This document shows positions 8,167 through 17,855 of a stretch of 64,000 nt of DNA, piece after piece; positions within the stretch are counted from its first letter, which is position 1; each line of letters opens with the position of its first letter. The stretch is from Planctomycetota bacterium (GTDB lineage: Bacteria; Planctomycetota; Planctomycetia; Pirellulales; PALSA-1355): positions 124,001-188,000 of the forward strand of contig QQVE01000044.1 in assembly GCA_003389325.1 (NCBI GenBank), in the 5' to 3' direction. The translations under genes were made by a program, and so were the position numbers. Under the pieces are notes generated by a model. The model saw only the letters and a program-made list of their open reading frames with translations, did not search any database and had not been told where the DNA came from.

Positions 8167-8709
8167 ATGAGCGATAGCGAGGCTTCGCTGGTGTACGAGG
8201 GCCGGCACCTTTCGATGGTCAATCGCCGTGGCTGGGAGTACGCCACGCGGAAGACCTCTCGCCCTGCCGTGGGCATCGTGGCCATCACGGACGCCGGCAA
8301 GGTCGTCCTCGTCGAGCAATACCGACCGCCGGTCGGCCGCAACGTTGTCGAGCTGCCGGCCGGACTCAGCGGGGATATCGCCGGCCAGGAAGACGAGGCG
8401 TTGATAGAAGCGGCGAAGCGGGAACTGCTCGAAGAGACCGGCTACTCGGCGAAGCGTTGGACCGAGCTGCTTGACGGCTACTCGTCGCCCGGCTTGACCG
8501 ATGAATCGATCACACTGTTCTTGGCAGAGGGCTTAAGGCAAACAGGCCCCGGAGGGGGCGGTCGCGGCGAGGACATCACCGTCCACGAGGTACCGCTTGG
8601 CGACGTGCTTGCCTGGCTCAACGAGCGAGGAGCGGCTGCCGACCTCAAGCTGCTGGCCGGTTTGTTTGCCGCCACCGATACCATGAGCCGACGTGAAAGA
8701 GACGCCTGA
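8167..8709 (+). CDS. ADP-ribose pyrophosphatase, Nudix family
   Basis: A 180-residue Nudix hydrolase, of the length and style of NudF-type enzymes that split ADP-ribose into AMP and ribose 5-phosphate. The N-terminal half has RPAVGIVAITDAGKVVLVEQ and YRPPVGRNVVELPAGL, typical of ADP-ribose hydrolases. The catalytic helix carries RELLEETGY at 85-93, with Glu77 eight residues upstream. GAGGAG lies 6 bases before the ATG. In this locus it would recycle the ADP-ribose left by NAD-consuming reactions and lower the signal sensed by NrtR. Other nucleoside diphosphate sugars are possible substrates. Confidence 0.85.
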   Translation: MSDSEASLVYEGRHLSMVNRRGWEYATRKTSRPAVGIVAITDAGKVVLVEQYRPPVGRNVVELPAGLSGDIAGQEDEALIEAAKRELLEETGYSAKRWTELLDGYSSPGLTDESITLFLAEGLRQTGPGGGGRGEDITVHEVPLGDVLAWLNERGAAADLKLLAGLFAATDTMSRRERDA

Positions 8710-8841
8710 GTTCCGCGGCCCGTCGAGATTTGGCCGACCCACCCGACGAAAAAGCGACCGATACGTTCCACGACCTTTGTGATGCCTTGGCCTCGTTCCA
8801 CCAGATTCCGTGTGGGAAATGCGGCGATGTAGGAACAACCC

Positions 8842-9393
8842 ATGGATGCGAAAGCACTAAAGAAAATCAGCCAGCGGCTTAGCTTTGTCCTCAGGCACCG
8901 CCCCGACTCGATCGGGCTCGAGTTGCAGGACGGAGGATGGATCGACGTGGATGCCTTGCTCGCAGCGTTAGCGAGAGACGGAAAGCCCGTTGCGCCGGAG
9001 ACGCTGCAACTCGTCGTAGCGGAAAACGACAAGCAGCGTTTCGAGTTCTCTGAAGACGAACTTCGCATACGGGCCCGGCAGGGTCACTCGACGAAGGTCG
9101 ATCTGAAATATGAGCCTGCATCGCCACCCGACTTGCTCTACCACGGCACCGCAACACGTCATTTGGACTCGATCTTTGAACAAGGTTTGCTGAAGGGCAA
9201 CCGCCACCACGTACACATGTCGACCAACAAGGGAACGATGATCCAGGTGGCCATGCGCCACGGGAAGCCGGTGCTCTTATCGATTGATGCGAGGCAGATG
9301 TTTGCCGACGGTCATGAGTTCTTCGTAACCGGCAACAAGGTGTGGCTCACCGAGCACGTTCCGCCCAAGTACCTGACGGTCGACGACTCCTAG
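8842..9393 (+). CDS. kptA: RNA 2'-phosphotransferase (Tpt1/KptA)
   Basis: A 183-residue enzyme that moves a 2'-phosphate from RNA to NAD, releasing nicotinamide and ADP-ribose 1'',2''-cyclic phosphate. The family motifs are present: LSFVLRHRPDSIGL with the catalytic Arg18-His19 pair, GWIDVDALL, IRARQGHS with a further Arg, and the NAD-binding LYHGT block with GLLKGNRHHVHMS. The length is normal. It follows the Nudix gene by 132 bases on the same strand. Its place in an NAD locus links it to nicotinamide and ADP-ribose recycling. Its substrate in bacteria is not generally known. Confidence 0.93.
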   Translation: MDAKALKKISQRLSFVLRHRPDSIGLELQDGGWIDVDALLAALARDGKPVAPETLQLVVAENDKQRFEFSEDELRIRARQGHSTKVDLKYEPASPPDLLYHGTATRHLDSIFEQGLLKGNRHHVHMSTNKGTMIQVAMRHGKPVLLSIDARQMFADGHEFFVTGNKVWLTEHVPPKYLTVDDS

Positions 9394-9845
9394 CCTCACT
9401 AAAGCGCTACGGAATAGACGCCGCCCGCGCGCGCCGCATGCGCGCGGCAGGCACGCTCGGGGGGATCGGCCCGACCGCTGCGAGGCTGCCGACGGCGTCA
9501 AAGCCGATCTCGCCGGCGCCTACCCATTTAGCCCGGAGCCGGCGGCGTAAACGGCCGTTGTTTTCGCGGTCCAAGCGGGTTCGTGCCGCCGCCAAAATCA
9601 AGCTTACAGAGAAGTAACCCAATACCATCTGTGGCGCTTCGCCCGCTCGACCTATACTTGGACGATAGATACCCACCGGCGAGTGAGAGACTGACTCCAC
9701 GCGGTTGAACATTCGCGCGACGCTGTAGACACCCCCAGCGGGCATCGACAGGTCACTTCGCCTCGCCCTGGCGGGAGCAGAGGCTACCAGGAGTGAATCG
9801 CGATCGCGCTGCGCGCCTAACAAATGAGCTAAGGAGTCGTTGCGG
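9394..9845. other. Intergenic region with no gene seen
   Basis: No convincing gene. A short frame rich in Arg and Lys (about 9402-9617) continues a frame that overlaps the end of kptA and has no start signal of its own. The right end carries AAGGAG at 9831-9836, which serves the next gene. No terminator with a T-run was found after kptA. Confidence 0.5.
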
Positions 9846-11003
9846 ATGTTGGCCGATTTTCTCGACAACTTTATCCACAATCTGTTCAAGCCGCTGTTGC
9901 TCTTCTTTTACATGGGGTTTCTCATCCCCATTCTGCGCGTGCCGTTCGAGTTTCCGCACGTGCTATACCAGGGCCTGACGATGTACCTGCTGATTTCGAT
10001 CGGCTGGCACGGCGGCGAGGAGCTGGCCACGCTCGATGCCGCGGCCGCGCAGCAGGCGCTGGGCTACATGGCGATCGGCTTCTTCACGAACTTTGCCATC
10101 GGCTGCCTGGCCTATTTCATCCTCCGCAACGTGACGCGATTGCGCAACGTCGACGCCGCGACCGTGGCCGGCTACTACGGCTCGGACTCGGCCGGTACGT
10201 TCGTCACCTGCCTGGGCGTGCTGACCGCGGCCAACATGGCCTACGCCGCGTACATGCCGGTGATGCTGGCCATCATGGAGATCCCGGGTTGCCTGGTCGC
10301 GCTGTTTCTGGTGTCGCGGTTGCGCGAGCACGGCATGGATCGGCTGGGCAACATGCCCGATGAGCCCGACTACAACCCCAACGGCAGCGACGAAGGCGAA
10401 GAGGGCGAGCACGCCAATGGCCACGCCGTGGTACGCCGCACCGACCGTCCGCGCCGCCCGATCATCAGTCCCGAGCTGCTGCACGAGGTGTTTCTCAATC
10501 CGGGCCTGTACCTGCTGTTCGGCGGCATCCTGATCGGCTTCGTCAGCCGTTTGCAGGGCCACAAGGTGACCGACGCCGACGACCTGCTGTTCGTCAGCCT
10601 GTTCCCACCGATGCTCTGCCTGTTCCTGCTCGAGATGGGCATCACGGCCTGCAAGCGGCTGCGCGACCTGCGCGTGGCCGGGTGGCGATTCATTGCCTTC
10701 GCGGTCCTGGCGCCCAACGTGTTTGCCACGATCGGTATCCTGATCACGCACCTGTACAGCATGTTTCTGGGCACGCCGTTCGACATCGGCACGTATGCCC
10801 TGTTCGCCGTGTTGTGCGGGGCGGCCTCGTACATCGCGGTGCCCGCCGTGCAGCGGTTGGCAATCCCCGAGGCCAGTCCCACGCTGCCGTTAGCGGCGTC
10901 GCTGGGGCTGACCTTCACCTACAACGTGACGATCGGAATTCCGGTCTACATCTTGATCGCCACGACCGTCTCCGAGGCGTTTCCCGTGGGCATCGCCACC
11001 TGA
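9846..11003 (+). CDS. SbtA-like sodium-dependent bicarbonate transporter (DUF897)
   Basis: A membrane protein of 385 residues with about ten hydrophobic segments and a hydrophilic loop near residues 170-215 (PNGSDEGEEGEHANGHAVV), the layout of the SbtA/DUF897 family. Matching blocks are DAATVAGYYGSDSAGTFVT, MLAIMEIPGCLVALFLV, LLFGGILIGFVSRLQG and AIPEASPTLPLAASLGLTF. SbtA imports bicarbonate with sodium; bacterial homologues outside cyanobacteria are mostly untested. ATG 9846 has AAGGAG at 9 bases. A TTG two codons earlier is too close to that site. No SbtB-like PII gene lies next to it. Confidence 0.85.
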   Translation: MLADFLDNFIHNLFKPLLLFFYMGFLIPILRVPFEFPHVLYQGLTMYLLISIGWHGGEELATLDAAAAQQALGYMAIGFFTNFAIGCLAYFILRNVTRLRNVDAATVAGYYGSDSAGTFVTCLGVLTAANMAYAAYMPVMLAIMEIPGCLVALFLVSRLREHGMDRLGNMPDEPDYNPNGSDEGEEGEHANGHAVVRRTDRPRRPIISPELLHEVFLNPGLYLLFGGILIGFVSRLQGHKVTDADDLLFVSLFPPMLCLFLLEMGITACKRLRDLRVAGWRFIAFAVLAPNVFATIGILITHLYSMFLGTPFDIGTYALFAVLCGAASYIAVPAVQRLAIPEASPTLPLAASLGLTFTYNVTIGIPVYILIATTVSEAFPVGIAT

Positions 11004-11103
11004 GGCGCGCCCGAACAAACGGCAATCGACTCGCAATCGGGCCGATTTTCGACGCCGAGCGGGCCTCTGCCCGCGAGATGCGTGCAGGCTGCGCGCATGC
11101 GAC

Positions 11104-11132
11104 TTGAGCCTTCGCCGATTCGATGCTATAAG
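11104..11132 (+). promoter_or_regulatory. Putative promoter of the FHA gene
   Basis: TTGAGC at 11104-11109, a 17-base spacer and TATAAG at 11127-11132, 60 bases upstream of the FHA start codon. Matches are 4 of 6 and 5 of 6. Confidence 0.5.
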
Positions 11133-11192
11133 CGCTAGTGTCGTCGTGGTGTGGCCGCGGCCGGCGTATTCCCTTCTGCGAGCAAGGCATCC

Positions 11193-11861
11193 ATGGCGCA
11201 GATCACACTTCGCGTCCTCGACGGCGCCGATCGCGGGAAGGTGTACGAAGACTTGCCGACCCCCGTGACCATCGGCCGCGAGGAAGGCAACTCGCTGCAG
11301 CTAAACGACGAGCGCGTGAGCCGCTTTCACGTCAAGATCCAGGAAGACCAGGACAAGGTCGTCATCACGGATCTGGAGAGCACCAACGGCACCAAGGTCA
11401 ACGGCGAGGACATCCAACTGAGGATCCTTCGCTACGGCGACGTGATCAGCCTGGGCCGCTCGGTGCTGTTGTTCGGCTCGCGGGAGCAGATCGCCCAGCG
11501 GCTGGCCGCCCTGCGGGACGAAGCCGCCAGCACCGGCACGGTCGAGTCCGGGGCGGGGCTGTCGGGCCCCTCGCTCGAATTCGAGCTCAACTGGAGCGCC
11601 GACCCCGACGTGCAGAGCACGCTGCACACGCTTTTGCCCCCCGAGCTGCCCGAGCGGATGAGCCCCGGCCAGGCGGCCCAGTTGTGCGAGCTGATCGAGT
11701 ACCTGCACATTCGCATTCGCGAGCTGCTGAACACCGTTAAGGTGCAGCCCGACGACGAGCACGTGACGCTGGACGTGCGGCAGTGGCAGAACCTGATCGA
11801 TTTGCAATCGCGCCTGGCCGGCTACCTGCGCGCCATCGGCCAGCCGCCGGAAGAGGACTGA
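11193..11861 (+). CDS. FHA domain protein
   Basis: A 222-residue protein with an N-terminal forkhead-associated domain (about residues 3-93). The phosphothreonine-binding residues are all present: Gly28-Arg29 (TIGRE), Ser43 and His46 (VSRFHVKI), and Asn65-Gly66 (STNGTKVNG). A linker follows, then a C-terminal helical region (about 145-222) containing LPPELPERMSPGQAAQLCEL. No kinase or membrane segment is attached. It probably docks a protein phosphorylated by one of the many planctomycete Ser/Thr kinases. The start at 11193 is the first ATG that gives the usual FHA N-terminus. Agmatine deiminase follows 40 bases later. Confidence 0.85.
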   Translation: MAQITLRVLDGADRGKVYEDLPTPVTIGREEGNSLQLNDERVSRFHVKIQEDQDKVVITDLESTNGTKVNGEDIQLRILRYGDVISLGRSVLLFGSREQIAQRLAALRDEAASTGTVESGAGLSGPSLEFELNWSADPDVQSTLHTLLPPELPERMSPGQAAQLCELIEYLHIRIRELLNTVKVQPDDEHVTLDVRQWQNLIDLQSRLAGYLRAIGQPPEED

Positions 11862-11901
11862 CGGCCGCGGCCCGCACGAGCGCTTCTCGCACCCTCCGCA
11901 C

Positions 11902-12933
11902 ATGGATTTGCAAACCCCCGCCGCGCTTGGATACCGTCTGCCGGCCGAGTGGGAGCCGCACGCCGCCACCTGGCTGGCCTGGCCGCACAAGCTGGAGACC
12001 TGGCCGGGCAAGTTCGAGCCCATCCCCGCCGTGTGGCAAAAGCTGGTGCGCACGCTGGCCGAGTTCGAACCGGTACACATTTGCGCCGGCGGCGAGAGCG
12101 TGATGGCCCAGGCCCGCGAACTGGTCGGCGATACACCGGGCGTCACGCTGCACGACATTCCCACCAACGACGTCTGGGCCCGCGATCACGGGCCGATGTT
12201 CCTGGCCGGGCGGCCGGGCCTCGAGCCGGCGCTGGTGAATTGGGAATACAACGCCTGGGGCGGCAAGTATCCACCCTACGATCTCGACAACGCCGTGCCC
12301 GAACAAGTGGCGGCGCTCACGGGCCGCCGCGTGTTCACGCCGGGCATTGTGATGGAAGGCGGGGCACTCGAGAACAACGGCGAAGGGACAATCCTGACGA
12401 CCGAGCCCTGCCTGTTGAATCCGAATCGCAATCCGACACTCACGAAGGAAGACGTCGAGCGCTACCTGGTCGACTATGCCTGCGCGAAGAAGGTGCTGTG
12501 GATCGGCGGCGGCATCGAAGGGGACGACACCGACGGCCACATCGACGAGTTGGCCCGGTTCGTCTCGCCGACCACTGTAGTGGCCGCCCTGGAGGACGAT
12601 CCGCAGGACGCGAACCACGAGCCGCTGGCCGAGAACTTTCGCCGCCTGCAAACGCTGCGCGACGCCGCGGGCCGGCCGCTGGAGGTCGTGCCGATCCCGA
12701 TGCCGAAAGCCCGCTACTTCGACGACACCCGGCTGCCGGCCTGCTACATGAACTTCTACATCGCCAACGGGGTGGTGATCGTGCCCACGTTCGACGATCC
12801 GGCCGACGCGGTGGCACTTGCGACGCTCGGGCGGCTGTTCCCCGGCCGGCAGATTCGCGGCATCGAAGCGATCGACCTGGTGTGGGGGCTGGGGGCGTTT
12901 CACTGCATCACGCAGCAGCAGCCAGCCGAGTAG
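11902..12933 (+). CDS. aguA: Agmatine deiminase / peptidyl-arginine deiminase family protein
   Basis: A 343-residue enzyme of the PAD_porph family, expected to hydrolyse agmatine to N-carbamoylputrescine and ammonia. Landmarks: GYRLPAEWEPHAATWLAWP at the N-terminus, NDVWARDHGPMFL (Asp95), MEGGALENNGEGT, GIEGDDTDGHIDE with His213, and the nucleophile Cys335 in GAFHCITQQQP. The usual GGGNIHCITQQ motif is slightly altered upstream of the Cys, but the catalytic residues are intact. No N-carbamoylputrescine amidohydrolase gene lies next to it. Confidence 0.9.
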   Translation: MDLQTPAALGYRLPAEWEPHAATWLAWPHKLETWPGKFEPIPAVWQKLVRTLAEFEPVHICAGGESVMAQARELVGDTPGVTLHDIPTNDVWARDHGPMFLAGRPGLEPALVNWEYNAWGGKYPPYDLDNAVPEQVAALTGRRVFTPGIVMEGGALENNGEGTILTTEPCLLNPNRNPTLTKEDVERYLVDYACAKKVLWIGGGIEGDDTDGHIDELARFVSPTTVVAALEDDPQDANHEPLAENFRRLQTLRDAAGRPLEVVPIPMPKARYFDDTRLPACYMNFYIANGVVIVPTFDDPADAVALATLGRLFPGRQIRGIEAIDLVWGLGAFHCITQQQPAE

Positions 12934-12957
12934 CGCGCACCTCTGGCGCGAGCGTTG

Positions 12958-14334
<1,377 letters not shown>

Positions 14335-14526
14335 CGCCACCGCCCTTTGAGCGCGGGAGAACCCGCGTGCCTGAGAAGAGATCCGCCACCGCAAGAGCCC
14401 TGATTGTTGGCTGCGCCAAACCAAATCGCAAGTCATTTGCCGACAATCTTCCGGGCGCGCGACAGAGGCGCTGAAAAAGCGTGCCGGTTGCGGCGAGTAG
14501 TGGAGAGATGCGTGACAGAGACGCAT

Positions 14527-15576
14527 CTAGCCCAAGCGCAGGCGCTGCCACTTCTGTTGGAAGCCCGGGTGGTCGAGCACGTCGGCGTCGACCACGCCGC
14601 GCGGGCGGCGGCCCAGGGCCAGTTCGACCGCGGCCGTGCAGATCGTTTCGCCAATGTCGCGAAACATCTCGTCGGTCCAGGCGATGGAGTGCGGAGCCAA
14701 GAGCACGTTGTCGAACTCGGCGAAGCGGGGCGGCGCCAAGAGCGGCTCGCCCACGAAGCAATCGAGCGCCGCCCCGGCAATGCGTTTCTCGGAGAGCACT
14801 TCGGCAAGGGCGTCCTCGTCGATGATGCCGCCCCGGGCCGTGTTGATCAGGTAGGCCTCGGGCCGCATCAGCCCCAACTCGCGGCGGCCGAGCAGCCCGC
14901 GCGTGGTTTCGTTCAGCGGGCAATGCACGGATACGAAGTCGGCGCTTGCGAGCAACTCGTCGAGCGGCACCAGGCGTACGCCCATCTCGGCGGCCACGGC
15001 CGGATCGAGGTAGGGATCGAAGGCCAACGGCTGCCGCATGCCAAAACCGGCCAGCAGCTTGACCACGGCGCGTCCGATGCCGCCCATGCCCACGATGCCC
15101 AACGTGCGCTCGCGCAGCTCGCGTCCCATGAACTGGCTGCGCTCGTTCCAGCGACCTTCGCGCACCAGCAGGTCCTTGGTGCGGATGTGATGCGTCAGGG
15201 CGAGCATCCAGCCCACCGTGGCTTCGGCCACCGACCGATCGACCGCGCCCACGGCCGTGATCAGTGCCACGTCGGCCGCCGTGCAGGCCGGCACGTCGAC
15301 CGAATCGTAGCCCACGCCGAAGCGGCAGATCGCCAGCAGGTTTTCGCTCTGCGACAGGCTGTGGGTCGTCACCCGCGGCGAGAGCACGACGACGGCCTGG
15401 GCACCGCCGATCTGGTCGGGATCGATCTCGCGGCGGTGTTCGGCGAATGCTGCGTATTCGATGCCCGGCTGCTCGTCGAGCACGCGGGTGCCGATGTCGT
15501 TGTACAGCGGCGAGCCGTCCCGTCTAAAGAAGTCGCCGGTCAACGCCACTCGAAACACGTGAGCCTGGGCCTGCAT
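14527..15576 (-). CDS. D-isomer specific 2-hydroxyacid dehydrogenase (phosphoglycerate dehydrogenase-like)
   Basis: A 349-residue NAD-dependent oxidoreductase. The Rossmann loop is GIVGMGGIGRAV, followed by VSVHCPLNETTRGLL, the catalytic Arg in NTARGGIIDEDAL, the Glu in ALDCFVGEP and the catalytic His in LLAPHSIAW. The length without an ACT domain suggests a glyoxylate, hydroxypyruvate or other 2-hydroxyacid dehydrogenase rather than full-length SerA. Two adjacent ATGs follow GAGGAG; the second, at 15576, has the better spacing (5 bases). Confidence 0.88.
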   Translation of the reverse strand: MQAQAHVFRVALTGDFFRRDGSPLYNDIGTRVLDEQPGIEYAAFAEHRREIDPDQIGGAQAVVVLSPRVTTHSLSQSENLLAICRFGVGYDSVDVPACTAADVALITAVGAVDRSVAEATVGWMLALTHHIRTKDLLVREGRWNERSQFMGRELRERTLGIVGMGGIGRAVVKLLAGFGMRQPLAFDPYLDPAVAAEMGVRLVPLDELLASADFVSVHCPLNETTRGLLGRRELGLMRPEAYLINTARGGIIDEDALAEVLSEKRIAGAALDCFVGEPLLAPPRFAEFDNVLLAPHSIAWTDEMFRDIGETICTAAVELALGRRPRGVVDADVLDHPGFQQKWQRLRLG

Positions 15577-15686
15577 CATTACTCCTCGAACCAGCGGGCG
15601 GTGATTGCCAGGCATCGAGTGTAGCGGAGTTTTCACGGCAAGCCAGGGGCGGGCGCTCCGCGGCTGGAACCACTTGCCCCATACAA

Positions 15687-15768
15687 GCCCGAAGCGCAAG
15701 CGAGGATATTTCGGCGCGGCATCCACATAGACGCTCGATCCAAAAACCCTCGCTCGCGCTTCGGGCTA
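15687..15768. repeat. REP-like inverted repeat, copy 1
   Basis: Left arm GCCCGAAGCGCAAGCGAGG at 15687-15705. The right arm at 15747-15768 is its near-complement, reading CCCTCGCTCGCGCTTCGGG then CTA. The centre is not conserved with the other two copies. The last three bases are the stop codon (TAG on the minus strand) of the neighbouring TPR gene. Confidence 0.85.
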
Positions 15769-17760
15769 GTGATTCTGGGGACGCTTCGTTTCGAGCGTTG
15801 AGCGAAGCATTGCGGCTATGTCGGCGAACACACCCGGCCAGTCGCCCAGATGTTTCTGGCGAAACAGTCGCATGCTGCGGTACCAGGGACTGTCTGTGCG
15901 ACAGTACATCCACCGCCAATCGGGCACCAGCGTCAGGGCCAGCCACACAGGGGCACCCAGCGCACCGGCCAGGTGGGCGATGGCCGTATCGGAAGTGACC
16001 ACGAGGTCGAGGTTCTTGATCACGGCCGCGGTGTCCATGAAAGCCCCGTGCTCCTCGTCGAACGAGGCGCCCAACTCGCGCACGGTAAACTTCCCGTCGA
16101 GCGCCGCCACCTGCTCGTTGCCGGGTCCCTTCTGCAGGCTGACCAACTCGACGCCTTCGAATGCCAAGGGCGCGAACGCTGCCAGAGGAATCGAGCGAAA
16201 ACGATCGGAGGCATGCGTGGGGCTGCCTTGCCAGGCGATGCCGATCTTGAAAGCATCGCGTTCGCCCAGCGCGGCGCGCCAGTGTTCGGCGAGCTTTGCA
16301 TCAGCCCGCAGGTAGCCCTCGGCCGCGGGAATCGTCTCGAGCGTCGTGCCGAACACGCCAGGCAAACTTAACAACGGCAGATAGACGTCGAACTCGGGCA
16401 GCGCCTCTCCCTTGGCAACCAGTTGTACCGAGCGATCGATCCCCGCGGTGCGCAGCAGCGGCACCAGCGGCGGTTGCACTTCGAGCACGACGTTGTCGCC
16501 GCGCTCAGCCAAGAGCGGCAGGTAGCGCACGAATTGCAGCGTGTCGCCCAACCCTTGCTCGGCGTGGACCAACAGCGTGCGGCCGGCCAGCGGCTCGCCG
16601 GTCCAGCGCGGGCGGTCGAACGAGCGCTTGGGGAACTCGGGACACCCGCAACGGGCCTCGTAGTCCTCCCAACCGGCGGCCAGCTCGCCTTCGGCCAGCC
16701 GCATCAGTCCGCGGTTGTAGCGGGCCTGGGCGAACTGAGGAGCGAAACGCAGACACTGCTCGTAGCAGATCAGCGCCTCGTCCAAGCGCCCTTCGATCTT
16801 GAGCACGTTGCCCAGGTTGTTCAGCGCCTCGGCGAAGTTGGGGCGGAACTCGAGCGCCTTGTCGTAGCACTGCCGGGCGGAATCGAGCTCGCCGCGCGAC
16901 TTGTGAAGCGTGCCCAGGTTGCTGTACGCCTCGGCATAGTCGGGCCGGCAGCGCACCGCCTGCCGATAGCATGCGATGGCGGCCTCGGCATCGCCCCGTT
17001 TCTGCAGCAGCACGCCGAGGTTGAAGTGCGCCTCGGCCAGCGCCGGGTTGCAATCCAGCGCGCGGCGATAGCACGCGACGGCCTCATCGAGCCGCTGTTG
17101 CGCATGCAGCATTCCGCCCAGCGTGTAGTGGACCGCCGCCATTTGCGGATGCTCACTTGCGGCCCGGCGCGCGGTTTCGATCGCCTCGGCCGCTTCTCCC
17201 CGATCGAGCAGAATCCGCGCCAGCTCGAGCTGCGTCGTGGCTAGCGCTGAATCCAACGCGAGCGCCTGCCGGCAGGCGTCGGCTGCCTCGTCGAGTTGCC
17301 CCAGGCCGTGCAGCGCGATGCCCAGGTTCGCATGCGCGAGCGGAAAGCCGGGCTGCAGCTCGACCGCGCGGCGAAAACATTCGGCCGCCTCGGCAAAGCG
17401 GCGATCCTGGTTGTAGACCACGCCCAGCGTGTTGTGGGCCAGCACGAACCGATCGTTCAATTGCAGCGCCCGCCGGCAACTGGCTTCAGCCTGCACGGTG
17501 TCGCCTAGCGCCCGATAGACCTCGGCCAAGTGGTTGTGGTAGCTCGGCTGCCCGCCGTCGAGCGCGATCGCCCGGCCGATCTGCTCCCGCGCCGCCGTCT
17601 GGTCGCCGCGGGCGTGTGCGATCAGTCCCAGCAGGTGCCAGGCGTCGGCGTGCCGGGCGTCGGCTTCGAGCACCTGGCGGTAGCAGCGCTCGGCCTGGTC
17701 GAGCGCACCTTGCTTGTGCAGTTGCAGACCCTGGTTGAGCACTTCGTGGATGGCAGGCAT
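15766..17760 (-). CDS. TPR protein with C-terminal glycosyltransferase-like domain
   Basis: A 664-residue soluble protein. Residues 1 to about 375 are about eleven tetratricopeptide repeats with the W/L-G-Y-A-P spacing (for example AEAHFNLGVLLQKRGDAEAAI and AEAYSNLGTLHKSRGELDSA). The remainder is a domain often found after TPRs in planctomycetes and proteobacteria: WTGEPLAGRTLLVHAEQGLG, KIGIAWQGSP, LVSLQKGPG, VVTSDTAIAHLAGALG and PVWLAL. These blocks resemble GT-B glycosyltransferases of the heptosyltransferase (GT9) or O-GlcNAc transferase type. Acceptor and sugar donor are unknown. Its stop codon lies at the edge of a REP-like repeat. A paralogue lies 95 bases upstream. Confidence 0.85.
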   Translation of the reverse strand: MPAIHEVLNQGLQLHKQGALDQAERCYRQVLEADARHADAWHLLGLIAHARGDQTAAREQIGRAIALDGGQPSYHNHLAEVYRALGDTVQAEASCRRALQLNDRFVLAHNTLGVVYNQDRRFAEAAECFRRAVELQPGFPLAHANLGIALHGLGQLDEAADACRQALALDSALATTQLELARILLDRGEAAEAIETARRAASEHPQMAAVHYTLGGMLHAQQRLDEAVACYRRALDCNPALAEAHFNLGVLLQKRGDAEAAIACYRQAVRCRPDYAEAYSNLGTLHKSRGELDSARQCYDKALEFRPNFAEALNNLGNVLKIEGRLDEALICYEQCLRFAPQFAQARYNRGLMRLAEGELAAGWEDYEARCGCPEFPKRSFDRPRWTGEPLAGRTLLVHAEQGLGDTLQFVRYLPLLAERGDNVVLEVQPPLVPLLRTAGIDRSVQLVAKGEALPEFDVYLPLLSLPGVFGTTLETIPAAEGYLRADAKLAEHWRAALGERDAFKIGIAWQGSPTHASDRFRSIPLAAFAPLAFEGVELVSLQKGPGNEQVAALDGKFTVRELGASFDEEHGAFMDTAAVIKNLDLVVTSDTAIAHLAGALGAPVWLALTLVPDWRWMYCRTDSPWYRSMRLFRQKHLGDWPGVFADIAAMLRSTLETKRPQNH

Positions 17761-17855
17761 CGGCGTTCAAGCGGTGGAGCGCGAAAGGCGGCTGGCTACT
17801 ACTAGCCTAGCGGAAACGTCGTCACGCCGCTTCGGAGCATCGGTGCACGCTGGCG

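Noticed and set aside
9402..9617. A basic reading frame after kptA
   Set aside because: No start or ribosome-binding site of its own and no recognisable motif. Composition follows the local GC run.
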